Below, piece after piece: positions 25,361 through 33,418 of a DNA stretch of 64,000 nt. The translations under genes were made by a program, and so were the position numbers. The notes under the pieces are model-generated. The model saw only the letters and a program-made list of their open reading frames with translations. It did not search any database and had not been told where the DNA came from. This DNA comes from Actinomadura chibensis NBRC 106107 (GTDB lineage: Bacteria > Actinomycetota > Actinomycetes > Streptosporangiales > Streptosporangiaceae): contig NZ_BCQP01000015.1 of the NCBI RefSeq assembly GCF_001552135.1, forward strand, positions 1-64,000. The letters run 5' to 3'. Position 1 is the stretch's first letter; each line of letters opens with the position of its first letter.

Positions 25361-26878
25361 ATGATCAAGAGCGTCGGGCTCGGCCTGCTCCTGGGCGGCT
25401 GCATGGTCGTCGGCGGCGCCGCCGCCCTCCCCGCGAACGCCGCCCCGGACGGCGGCCTCGCCAGGGATCTGGACGCGATCCTCAGGGACGGGCGGCTGTC
25501 CGGCGCGGCGGTCGGCGTGGTCGTCCGCGACGCGCGGACGGGCCGCGTCCGCTACGACCGGGGCGGCGGGCGGCGGGTCATGCCCGCCTCCAACAACAAG
25601 CTCCAGACCTCCGCCGCCGCCTTCGAGATCCTCGGCGCCGGGTACCGGTTCCGGACGGCGGTGAGCGTCAGGGGCGGCGACCTCTACCTGAAGGGCACCG
25701 GCGACACGACGATGCGCGCGGCCGAGTATGACCGGCTGGCCGCCGCCGTCGCCGCCGCGGGCGTGCGGAAGGTCGGCGGCGACCTCGTCGCGGACGACAC
25801 CTGGTTCGACGCCGACCGGGTCCCCGACGGCTGGGAGCCGGACGACCTCCAGTACGCCTACGCGGGGCGGACGTCGGCGCTGACCGTCTCGCCGAACGAC
25901 GACTTCGACGCGGGCTCGGTCCAGGTCTCGGTCGCCGCGACGCGTCCGGGCGAGCCGGTCGCGGTGGGGCTCACCCCCGCCACCGGCGTCGTGAAGATCG
26001 ACAACAGGGCGACCACGGGGGCGGCGGGGTCGCCGTCCACGCTCGCCGTGAACAGGGAGAACGGGTCCGACACGATCGTCGTGACCGGGTCGCACCCGGC
26101 GGACGCGGCGGACGCGACCGTCCTGCGGACGGTCGAGCGGCCGACGCTGTACGCGGCGGACGTGTTCCGCCGCGCGCTGGCGGCGCACGGCGTCCGCGTG
26201 ACGGGCGCGACCAGGCGCGGCCGGACCCCGCCGGGCGCGCGGACCGTCGCGTCCCGGACGTCGATGCCGCTGTCCCGGCTCGCGGCGCCGTTCCTGAAGC
26301 TCAGCAACAACGTCATCGCCGAGACGCTCGTCAAGGCGATCGGCCGGAAGGCGCGCGGCGAGGGGACGTGGGCGGCCGGGCTGCCCGCCATCCGCGCCCG
26401 GCTCACCCGGCTCGGCGTCGACACGTCCCGGATCACGATGACCGACGGCTCCGGCCTCGGCCGCTCGAACCGCACGACGGCCACGCAGCTCGGCGCCCTG
26501 CTGCGGAGCGCGCGGCGGCAGCCGTGGTTCCCCGCCTGGTACGCGGCGCTGCCGGTCGCGGGGCGGCCCGGTCCGCTCGTCGGCGGGACGCTCGCGAACC
26601 GCATGCGCGGCACGGCCGCCGCCGGGAACGTGCACGCCAAGACGGGGACGCTGACCGGCGTCACCGCCCTGTCCGGCTACGTCACCGGCCCGGACGGCCG
26701 CAGGCTGATCTTCTCGATCGTGTTCAACGGCTACTCCGGCGGCGCGCCCAAGGACATCGAGGACGCGATCGCCGTCCGGCTCGCCGCCGGGCCCCGCGCG
26801 GCGGCGCGCTCGCGCGGCCTCGCCCCGGCGGACGGCGGCCGCCTCGAACCGACCTGGACGCGCGGCCTTCAGCCCTGA
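25361..26878 (+). CDS. dacB: D-alanyl-D-alanine carboxypeptidase/endopeptidase, PBP4 type (S13)
   Basis: A 505-residue exported penicillin-binding protein that trims peptidoglycan stem peptides. A signal peptide (about residues 1-28) ends in PANAA. The active-site motifs are in order: SNNK (PASNNKLQ, SxxK), SNN in LSNNVIAETLVKAIG (SxN), and KTG in VHAKTGTLTG. The long insert between SxxK and SxN matches the S13 family. Its last ten bases overlap the end of the convergent NurA-like gene. Periplasm-equivalent or cell-wall location is inferred from the signal. Confidence 0.92.
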   Translation: MIKSVGLGLLLGGCMVVGGAAALPANAAPDGGLARDLDAILRDGRLSGAAVGVVVRDARTGRVRYDRGGGRRVMPASNNKLQTSAAAFEILGAGYRFRTAVSVRGGDLYLKGTGDTTMRAAEYDRLAAAVAAAGVRKVGGDLVADDTWFDADRVPDGWEPDDLQYAYAGRTSALTVSPNDDFDAGSVQVSVAATRPGEPVAVGLTPATGVVKIDNRATTGAAGSPSTLAVNRENGSDTIVVTGSHPADAADATVLRTVERPTLYAADVFRRALAAHGVRVTGATRRGRTPPGARTVASRTSMPLSRLAAPFLKLSNNVIAETLVKAIGRKARGEGTWAAGLPAIRARLTRLGVDTSRITMTDGSGLGRSNRTTATQLGALLRSARRQPWFPAWYAALPVAGRPGPLVGGTLANRMRGTAAAGNVHAKTGTLTGVTALSGYVTGPDGRRLIFSIVFNGYSGGAPKDIEDAIAVRLAAGPRAAARSRGLAPADGGRLEPTWTRGLQP

Positions 26879-27852
26879 GCGACCGTGCGCAGCGCCCGGT
26901 ACAGCAGGCCCGCGTCGCCGAGCCGGTGCCGGAGCACCTTCTCCAGCCCGCCGATCGGGACGAGGTTCTGCGGCGCGCGCGGATCCTTGTAGTCGACGCC
27001 CGCCAGCGCGGGAATGATCGCCGCGCTCTGGTCGGCCAGCTCCGCGACCGCCTTGCGGGGCAGGTCGGGAGCGGCCTCGCAGCGGGCGACGCCCGCCCAC
27101 GGCGCGTCCGACGGGGTCGGCAGCCGCAGGTACCAGGAGTGCCGCGCCCAGCTCGTCGTCATCAGGAACACGGGCGTCCGCTGCCCCGGCCGCAGCGCCG
27201 CGAGCACCGACGCCTGCGCGCCCGTCAGGTAGGCGGCGTGGTGGGTCTTGACGTAGCCGACGGTGCGCGGCAGGTGGGCGCGTCCGCGCAGCGGGCCGTC
27301 AACGATGAGGAGGTCGTCGTCGTGGCCGGACTCCGTCCGGTACCGGGTGGCGAGACCGACCTCCACGTCCGTCAGCCGCCGCTGCAGCGCGAGCGAGAGC
27401 TGCTCGGCCGTGCCGCCCTGCGCCTTCTCCGCCTGGTAGGTGCCCGCCCAGGTGGCGACGTCGGCGGCGTGCGGGGACGGCGTGAACAGCGACCGGCGCA
27501 CGTCCACCTCGGCCAGCTCCGCCGGGCGCCCCGGACGGCAGCGGACGAGCCCGGCGGCGCAGGACGCGGCGATGCCGGGGGCGGGCATGCCGCCGTCCGG
27601 GTCGGCGACCCACACCCGCGCCTCGACGCGGCGCACCCCGTCCGCGACGATCAGCCCGCCGGGCGGGAGCCCGGCCGCCGCCGGGGTGACCGGCCGCCAC
27701 CGGTCGGCGGGCAGCTCCACGCCGAGGTCGAGCTGGCGGCGCGACCCGGCGTCCAGTTCGCCGAGCGCCTCGGCGGTGAGCGAGGTGGCGTACCCCGGGT
27801 CCCAGGGGTCGACGGTGATGGCGGCCCGCGGCGCCGTGGTCGTCCGTGCCAT
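26869..27852 (-). CDS. NurA-like nuclease of a HerA-Mre11-Rad50 operon
   Basis: A 327-residue protein tentatively placed in the NurA nuclease fold. The stretch LLIVDGPLRGRAHLPRTVGY followed by VKTHH is like the second NurA motif (DG-x-L ... VGxxK), and an N-terminal acidic motif ITVDPWDPGY could supply the first metal ligand. NurA is a 5'-3' nuclease that works with the HerA translocase in end resection. Context strongly supports this: it is the last gene of the HerA-SbcD-SbcC operon, overlapping SbcC by 1 nt. Remote homology by eye only; the first metal motif is weaker than in archaeal NurA. Confidence 0.65.
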   Translation of the reverse strand: MARTTTAPRAAITVDPWDPGYATSLTAEALGELDAGSRRQLDLGVELPADRWRPVTPAAAGLPPGGLIVADGVRRVEARVWVADPDGGMPAPGIAASCAAGLVRCRPGRPAELAEVDVRRSLFTPSPHAADVATWAGTYQAEKAQGGTAEQLSLALQRRLTDVEVGLATRYRTESGHDDDLLIVDGPLRGRAHLPRTVGYVKTHHAAYLTGAQASVLAALRPGQRTPVFLMTTSWARHSWYLRLPTPSDAPWAGVARCEAAPDLPRKAVAELADQSAAIIPALAGVDYKDPRAPQNLVPIGGLEKVLRHRLGDAGLLYRALRTVAQG

Positions 27853-30293
27853 CAGACCGCCTTCTTCGTCAGGTGCGAGCCGGTGTTGTCGCGCGCCACG
27901 TCGAACCGGGCGGGGACCCGCTCGGCCAGCGCCGGGACGTGCGTGACGATCCCCACCATGCGGTCGCCGTTCGCCGTGAGCCGCTCCAGCGTCGTCGCGA
28001 CCGTGTCGAGGGTCACCGGGTCGAGGGTGCCGAAGCCCTCGTCCAGGAAGATCGAGTCGAGGCTGCGGGCCGCGCCGCCGCCGAACCGGGCGACCTGGTC
28101 CGACAGGGCGAGCGCCAGGGCGAGGGACGCCTGGAACGTCTCGCCGCCGGACAGCGTCCGCACGCTGCGCCGCAGCCCCGCCTCGGTGTGGTCGGCCACC
28201 TCGATCGCGTTCCGGTCGTCGAGGACGAACTCGAACTGCCCGCCGGACAGCTCCCGCAGCGTCTGCGACGCGGTCTCCACCAGCACGGCGAGCGCCTCGC
28301 CGCACAGCCAGTTCTCGAAGTTGTTCGCGCGCAGGTGCCGGGCCAGGTCGTGCGCGACGGCGGCGTCGCGCTCATGGCGGCGGACCTCCTCGGCGAGCCT
28401 CCCGGCGAGCCGCCGGTCGTCGCGGACGCGGGCGAGGCGGTGCTCGGCCCGGTTCCGGGCCTCCACCACGGCCTCGCGGACGCCCTCCACGGACGCGGGC
28501 GCGGCGATGTCGTGGGCGGCCAGCTCCTCGGCGAGCGAGCCCCGCTGACCATCACGCCTCCGGTGGAGGGCGCCCAGGTCGTTCTCCAGCTCCCCGGCGG
28601 CTTGCTCGCGGCGGCCCCTCTCCTGGTCGCGCCAGGCGAGGAGGGCCGTCCAGGCGGCGTGCGGGTCGGACCGGTCGAGCGGCGGCGCGCCGAGCGCCAC
28701 GACGGTGTCGCGCGCCGCGTCCAGCTTCGTGATCGCCTCGGCGGCCCTGTCGTCCAGCTCGGCGCGGCGCCGCTCGGCCCCGGCCAGCTCGTCGCGCGCG
28801 GCGCGGAGGCCGCGGCGCGCCTCCGCGGCGGCGGCCTCGGCCTCGGCGACGGCGCCGAGACGGCGGCGGACGTCGGCCTCTTCCGGGTGGGCCCCGATGT
28901 GCTCGGCCTGGACGGCGAGCTGCCGCGCGAGGCCGTCGAGGTGCGCTTCGAGCCGGGACAGCCCGCGTTCCAGGTTCCGGTGTTCGGCCTGCGCTTCGTC
29001 GAGGTCCCGCTTGCGGGCCTCGACGTCGCGGTCGGCGGCGCCGAGGGCGGGCGGCGCGTGGTGCTCGGGCGGGTCGGCGACCTCGCGCAGGCACACCGGG
29101 CACGGCTCTCCGGCGGACAGGCGCCGCGCCAGGTCGGCGGCGGTGTGCGCGTCCCGGACGCGCTGCCGCTCGCGCTCCGCCTCCTCGAGGTCCGCGCGGG
29201 CGGCGGCCGCCCTGCCCTCGGCGGCGTCCGTCTCCCGGCGGGCCCGCTCGGCGTCGGCGCGGGCGGTCTCGATCTCGGCGGTCACGCGGGCGTGCTCGCG
29301 GTGCGCCGTGGCGGCCAGGGCGAGGGCCGCCTTGTCGCCGAGGGCGTCGAGCCGTTCGCGCGCCGCGCCCTCCGCCCGCTCGTGCCGCGCCACCTCCCGC
29401 TTGAGGCGCTCCGTCTCGTCGGCGGCGGACCTCAGCTCGTCCGCGAGGGTCGGGACGTCCGCGGGCATGGCGAGCGCGGTCAGCGCGGCGAGCAGGTCGC
29501 GGGCGTGCTCGGCCTCGGACTCGCGTTCGCGGATCTCGGCGTCCGTCCGCTGGAGGTCGTCCAGGGCCGAGCGGACCCGGTCTTCGAGCGCCCGCACCTC
29601 GTTCAGGCGGCGGGCGGCCGCGTCCTCGGCGGCCTCGTCGGCGCCGTCCAGCTCGTCCAGCCTGGCCCGGGCCGAACCGGCGCGGGCCTCGGCCGCCTTC
29701 GCCTCCTCGCCCGCCCGCTTCATGATCGCCTCGAACACGCCGACGTCCAGGAGCTGGACGAGCAGGTCCTGCCGCTTCCTCGGCTCGGCCTGGAGGAAGT
29801 CGGCGAACCGCCCCTGCGGCAGGACGACGCACTGCGTGAAGTACCGGAACTCCAGCCCGGTGACCTTCTCGACGGCGGCGGTCACCCCCTCGCCCTCGGC
29901 CACCGACCGGACCTGGGCTCCGAGCATCGCCTCGATGCCGTCCGCCGGGTCGACGGACGGGTCGAGCTCGTCCAGCCGGGCCGTCTTGGTCGCCACCGTG
30001 CCCCGGCTGCTGCGGGCCAGCGCCCGGACGACCCCGTACCGGCGGCCCGCCGACTCGAACACCAGCGCCACCCGCCCCGAGTTCGCGGACGGCGCCAGCG
30101 CCAGCTTGATCACGTTCTCCTTGCCCCAGCGCGGCACCGATCCGTACAGCGCGAAGCAGATCGCGTCGATGACCGTGCTCTTCCCCGAGCCGGTCGGGCC
30201 GACGAGGACGAAGTAGTCGACGTCGTGCAGGTCCACCGAGGTGGGCGTCCGGTAGCTGCAGAAGTCGTCCATGTGGACGCACAGCGGGCGCAT
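27852..30293 (-). CDS. sbcC: SMC-family ATPase, SbcC/Rad50-like
   Basis: An 813-residue Rad50-type ATPase that with SbcD processes DNA ends. Walker A GPTGSGKST is at 32-40, the Q-loop region is VLPQGRF near 160, and coiled coils span about 190-390 and 410-660. The zinc hook CPVC is at 398-401, the ABC signature LSGGE at 714-718, and Walker B SLDSIFLDEGFGTLD from 744. All catalytic elements are intact. It is shorter than E. coli SbcC (about 1050) because the coils are short. It shares one base with sbcD upstream and one with the NurA-like gene downstream. Confidence 0.93.
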   Translation of the reverse strand: MRPLCVHMDDFCSYRTPTSVDLHDVDYFVLVGPTGSGKSTVIDAICFALYGSVPRWGKENVIKLALAPSANSGRVALVFESAGRRYGVVRALARSSRGTVATKTARLDELDPSVDPADGIEAMLGAQVRSVAEGEGVTAAVEKVTGLEFRYFTQCVVLPQGRFADFLQAEPRKRQDLLVQLLDVGVFEAIMKRAGEEAKAAEARAGSARARLDELDGADEAAEDAAARRLNEVRALEDRVRSALDDLQRTDAEIRERESEAEHARDLLAALTALAMPADVPTLADELRSAADETERLKREVARHERAEGAARERLDALGDKAALALAATAHREHARVTAEIETARADAERARRETDAAEGRAAAARADLEEAERERQRVRDAHTAADLARRLSAGEPCPVCLREVADPPEHHAPPALGAADRDVEARKRDLDEAQAEHRNLERGLSRLEAHLDGLARQLAVQAEHIGAHPEEADVRRRLGAVAEAEAAAAEARRGLRAARDELAGAERRRAELDDRAAEAITKLDAARDTVVALGAPPLDRSDPHAAWTALLAWRDQERGRREQAAGELENDLGALHRRRDGQRGSLAEELAAHDIAAPASVEGVREAVVEARNRAEHRLARVRDDRRLAGRLAEEVRRHERDAAVAHDLARHLRANNFENWLCGEALAVLVETASQTLRELSGGQFEFVLDDRNAIEVADHTEAGLRRSVRTLSGGETFQASLALALALSDQVARFGGGAARSLDSIFLDEGFGTLDPVTLDTVATTLERLTANGDRMVGIVTHVPALAERVPARFDVARDNTGSHLTKKAV

Positions 30294-31471
30294 CAGGCGT
30301 CCCCTCCCCCATGCCCGTCGAGCTCGTCGTGCAGCCGGTCGAACAGCGCCACGACCCGTTCGTCCTCGTGGCCCCTGTGCTCCAGGTACGCGCGGAACAG
30401 CCCGCGCGGCGTCGGGGACTCGCCGCCGCCGGTCAGCGACGCCGGGCGGCGCGCGGCGGCGGGCCGGAACGCCTCGTCGACGTCGACGGTCAGCGCGTCC
30501 GGCAGGATCTCCCGGACGTCGTCGGCGAGCCCGGCGCGCGGCCGCTCGGCGACGACGACGCGCAGCCACGCGTCCGCGAGGTCGTCGCGCATCGCGGCCA
30601 GCTCGTCGAGCGTGCCGGTCACGGTGCGCAGGACCCGGGCGCCGCGCAGCGGCACCTCCCGCACCTCGGCCGGGCGCCCCGGCGAGGCGTCCACGACGAG
30701 GACGCCCGGCGTGTTCTGCTCCTCCCCGAAGTCGACCGCGATCGGGGAGCCGCTGTACCAGATGGGGCACGGGCCCGGCATGCGCTGCCGCCGGTGCAGG
30801 TGGCCGAGCGCCGCGTAGTGCGCGGACGGCGGGAACGCCGCCGACTCGAAGTAGTAGGAGAAGATCGTCTGCGCCTCGCGCTCGCCGCCGCCGAGCCGCC
30901 CGCCGGGCAGCGTGCCGTGCGCCGCGACGAGGTTCACGGTGTCGGACCCGAACCCGGCGGTGAGCGCGTCCGCGAGCCGCGCGAACCGGTCGGCGTAGTC
31001 GCGGTTGTGCTGGTCGGGCGTGCCGGTGAGCGCCTCAAGCGCGCGGACGACGTACCGCTGCGACAGGAACGGCATCGCCGCGAGCCGGACCGGCTCGCCG
31101 GACCGGGACGTCCACGCCAGGACGCCGCCGTCGTCCGGCCGCCGGAACCTGCCGACGACGTGGACGCCGAGGCGTCCGAGCACCGGCCGGTACACGTCGT
31201 CCAGCAGGCGCGGGTCGTCGTGGTTCCCCGCGAGCACGACCACCTCGCGGCCGTCCTCGCGCAGCGCCATCAGCGTCCGCATCACGAGGGCCTGCGAGGG
31301 CGGCGTCGGGACGGCGCCGTCGAACACGTCGCCCGCGACGACGACCGCGTCGACGTCCTCCTCCCGGGCGACGCCGACCAGCTCGTCCAGCACCCGCGCG
31401 TGCTCCTCGAACCGCGACCGGCCCCGGAGCACCTTGCCGACGTGCCAGTCGGCGGTGTGCAGGAATCTCAT
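30293..31471 (-). CDS. sbcD: Exonuclease SbcD/Mre11-like
   Basis: A 392-residue metallophosphoesterase-type nuclease, partner of SbcC. Phosphoesterase motifs are complete: FLHTADWHVGK, VVAGDVFDG, VVLAGNHDDP, VAAHGTL and YAALGHLHRRQ. The C-terminal part is the capping and SbcC-binding region. ATG 31471 has GGGGAG upstream. It is 16 nt after the HerA-like gene. Mre11-type enzymes have Mn-dependent 3'-5' exonuclease and endonuclease activity on duplex ends and hairpins. Confidence 0.94.
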   Translation of the reverse strand: MRFLHTADWHVGKVLRGRSRFEEHARVLDELVGVAREEDVDAVVVAGDVFDGAVPTPPSQALVMRTLMALREDGREVVVLAGNHDDPRLLDDVYRPVLGRLGVHVVGRFRRPDDGGVLAWTSRSGEPVRLAAMPFLSQRYVVRALEALTGTPDQHNRDYADRFARLADALTAGFGSDTVNLVAAHGTLPGGRLGGGEREAQTIFSYYFESAAFPPSAHYAALGHLHRRQRMPGPCPIWYSGSPIAVDFGEEQNTPGVLVVDASPGRPAEVREVPLRGARVLRTVTGTLDELAAMRDDLADAWLRVVVAERPRAGLADDVREILPDALTVDVDEAFRPAAARRPASLTGGGESPTPRGLFRAYLEHRGHEDERVVALFDRLHDELDGHGGGDA

Positions 31472-31487
31472 CTCCGCTCCCCGTGCG

Positions 31488-33230
31488 TCAGAACGGCGGG
31501 ACCTCCTCGTCGGCGTCGGCGCCGAGCCCCGCGAACGGGTCGGCGCGCCCCGGCCCGGACCGCGCGGCGGGCGGCGGCGCCGCCTCGGCGGGACGGGTCG
31601 CCCACGCCGGGAACGGGAACTCCACCGCCAGCGGCACCGGGATCTCGGGCTGCCCGACGAACATCGTCCCCGGCTTGGCGATCGTGGCGCGGGCGCGCGC
31701 TGCGGGCGGCAGCCAGCCGTACTCGCCGCGGGACGCCTCCGCCGCGTCCAGCCGTCCCGCGACCCGGACCGCGCAGTTCGCGACGATCCGGCGCTCCACC
31801 TCCGACGCCGTCTGCTGCGCGCCGATCAGGATCACGCCGAGGGACCGGCCGCGCTCGGCCACGTCCAGCAGGATCTCCTTGATCGGGGAGCCGCCCTCGC
31901 GGGGCGCGTACTTGTTCAGCTCGTCCAGGACGACGAACAGCAGCGGCCGGGCGCTGCCCGTGCTCTCCTTCAGCGCGAACTCGCCGCGCAGCACCACGCC
32001 GACGACGAACCGCTGCGCCCGCTCCGGCAGGTTGTGCAGGTCGACGACGGTGACCTGCGACTCCGTCGCGATCGACGCCTTCGCCGACAGGTCGCCCCGG
32101 ACGATCGGCGACAGCGCCCGCACCGACGACCGCAGCCTGCGCAGGAACGCGTTGACGGTGCCGAGCCCCATGAGCTGCGCGCCCCACGCGCGGCGGGCGT
32201 CCTCGTCGGTGAGCGCCTCCTCCACGAACCGGACGAGGTCGTCGTAGGTGCGGCAGACCACCGGCTCGGCGTCGTCGGTGGCGCGCAGCCGCACCGCGCC
32301 GCCGACGGGCTCGGCCGTGCGGGCGAGCCGCGCCGCGACCTGCCCGATCAGCATCGTGTACTGGGCCCGCTCGTCCTCGGCGTCGGCGAAGACGAAGCCC
32401 AGCAGCTCGTTCCGGCAGAACTCGGCGAGCGTCCAGTAGAAGGGGCTGACGTCCTGCGTGCGGGCGGACACGTGCGGCGTGCCGTTCGGGTCGCCCGGCC
32501 GCGGCGGCGCGTACACGTGGACGCTGCCGAACGGGTTCGGCTCCAGCCCGAGCCGCCGGTAGGCCTCGCGGGCGTCCGCGTCCAGCCGCTTGTTGGCGTG
32601 GTCGAGGAACAGCAGGTCCTCGCCCTTCACCGAGAAGATCAGCGCCTTGGTGTTGTGCGCCTCGGCGCCGAGCGCGCCCGAGTTGAAGATCGAGTAGAGC
32701 AGGAACGTGGCGAACGACGTCTTGGTCGCCACCCCGGAGATGCCGGAGATGGAGACGTGGGCGCCGCGCGTGCCGTCCAGGAAGTCCATGTTCACGTGGA
32801 TCGGCTCGCCGTCGCGTCCGAGCCCGACCGGGACGCGCCGCTCCATCACGTCGAAGTACAGCGCCCGCTCCCGCTCCCGCTCCCCCGCGCGGGACGCGGT
32901 CGAGCCGGGCAGCGGCGGCACGTACACCTCCGGCTCGACCCGGGTGACCGTGACCTCGGCCGCCTCCACCACGGCCGCGGGCAGCACGCCCTCGGCGATC
33001 AGGAAGACGTCGGAGTCGTAGGCGGCGCCCTCGTGCCGGGCCTCGACGTTCGTGACCACCCCGGCGATCAGCACCTCGCCGCGTCCGGGCACGTCCCGGC
33101 GGGCCGCGATCACCTCGTCCAGCTGGACGACGGTGCCGGGCTCAAGCCCGACCCAGAACGACAGCGGCGTCGCCGACTGCGTCCCGAGCACCCGTCCGAC
33201 GACCTGTCCCGCCGCCGCCTCGTCGGCCAT
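31488..33230 (-). CDS. HerA-like hexameric ATPase (HAS-barrel, FtsK/HerA clade)
   Basis: A 580-residue ATPase. An N-terminal beta-barrel (about 8-100, VGRVLGTQSATPLSFWVGL) resembles the HAS barrel of HerA. The P-loop region reads GISGVATKTS (163-172), with Thr where the Gly before the catalytic Lys is expected. Walker B is clear in LFVVLDELNKYAP (431-443), followed by an IGAQQTASEVERRI sensor-like block. HerA is a ring translocase that feeds DNA to NurA and works with Mre11-Rad50. This is the first gene of the four-gene operon. The non-standard P-loop could be a clade feature; activity remains to be shown. Confidence 0.82.
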   Translation of the reverse strand: MADEAAAGQVVGRVLGTQSATPLSFWVGLEPGTVVQLDEVIAARRDVPGRGEVLIAGVVTNVEARHEGAAYDSDVFLIAEGVLPAAVVEAAEVTVTRVEPEVYVPPLPGSTASRAGERERERALYFDVMERRVPVGLGRDGEPIHVNMDFLDGTRGAHVSISGISGVATKTSFATFLLYSIFNSGALGAEAHNTKALIFSVKGEDLLFLDHANKRLDADAREAYRRLGLEPNPFGSVHVYAPPRPGDPNGTPHVSARTQDVSPFYWTLAEFCRNELLGFVFADAEDERAQYTMLIGQVAARLARTAEPVGGAVRLRATDDAEPVVCRTYDDLVRFVEEALTDEDARRAWGAQLMGLGTVNAFLRRLRSSVRALSPIVRGDLSAKASIATESQVTVVDLHNLPERAQRFVVGVVLRGEFALKESTGSARPLLFVVLDELNKYAPREGGSPIKEILLDVAERGRSLGVILIGAQQTASEVERRIVANCAVRVAGRLDAAEASRGEYGWLPPAARARATIAKPGTMFVGQPEIPVPLAVEFPFPAWATRPAEAAPPPAARSGPGRADPFAGLGADADEEVPPF

Positions 33231-33380
33231 GCGTCCCCACCCGAATCACCCGCGGACCACCAGTTCACGGCAGGGTAACCGCACCCGCGGACAAACCCGT
33301 GGCAACCCGCACCGATCCCCCTGACGAGCCCGCCACGCTACCCCACGTCACCGGACCGGCGACACGGGCCGCCGACACCG

Positions 33381-33418
33381 GTGCGTCGGATGCGGACGAG
33401 TGCGTCAGTCGCGGACGA
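33381..33418. repeat. 19-nt tandem repeat at the 3' end of the NACHT gene
   Basis: Two 19-nt units (33381-33399 and 33400-33418), both starting GTGCGTC and ending GCGGACGA, agree at about 16 of 19 positions. The right-hand unit contains the NACHT stop codon. This looks like a local duplication of the gene's end. Confidence 0.5.
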
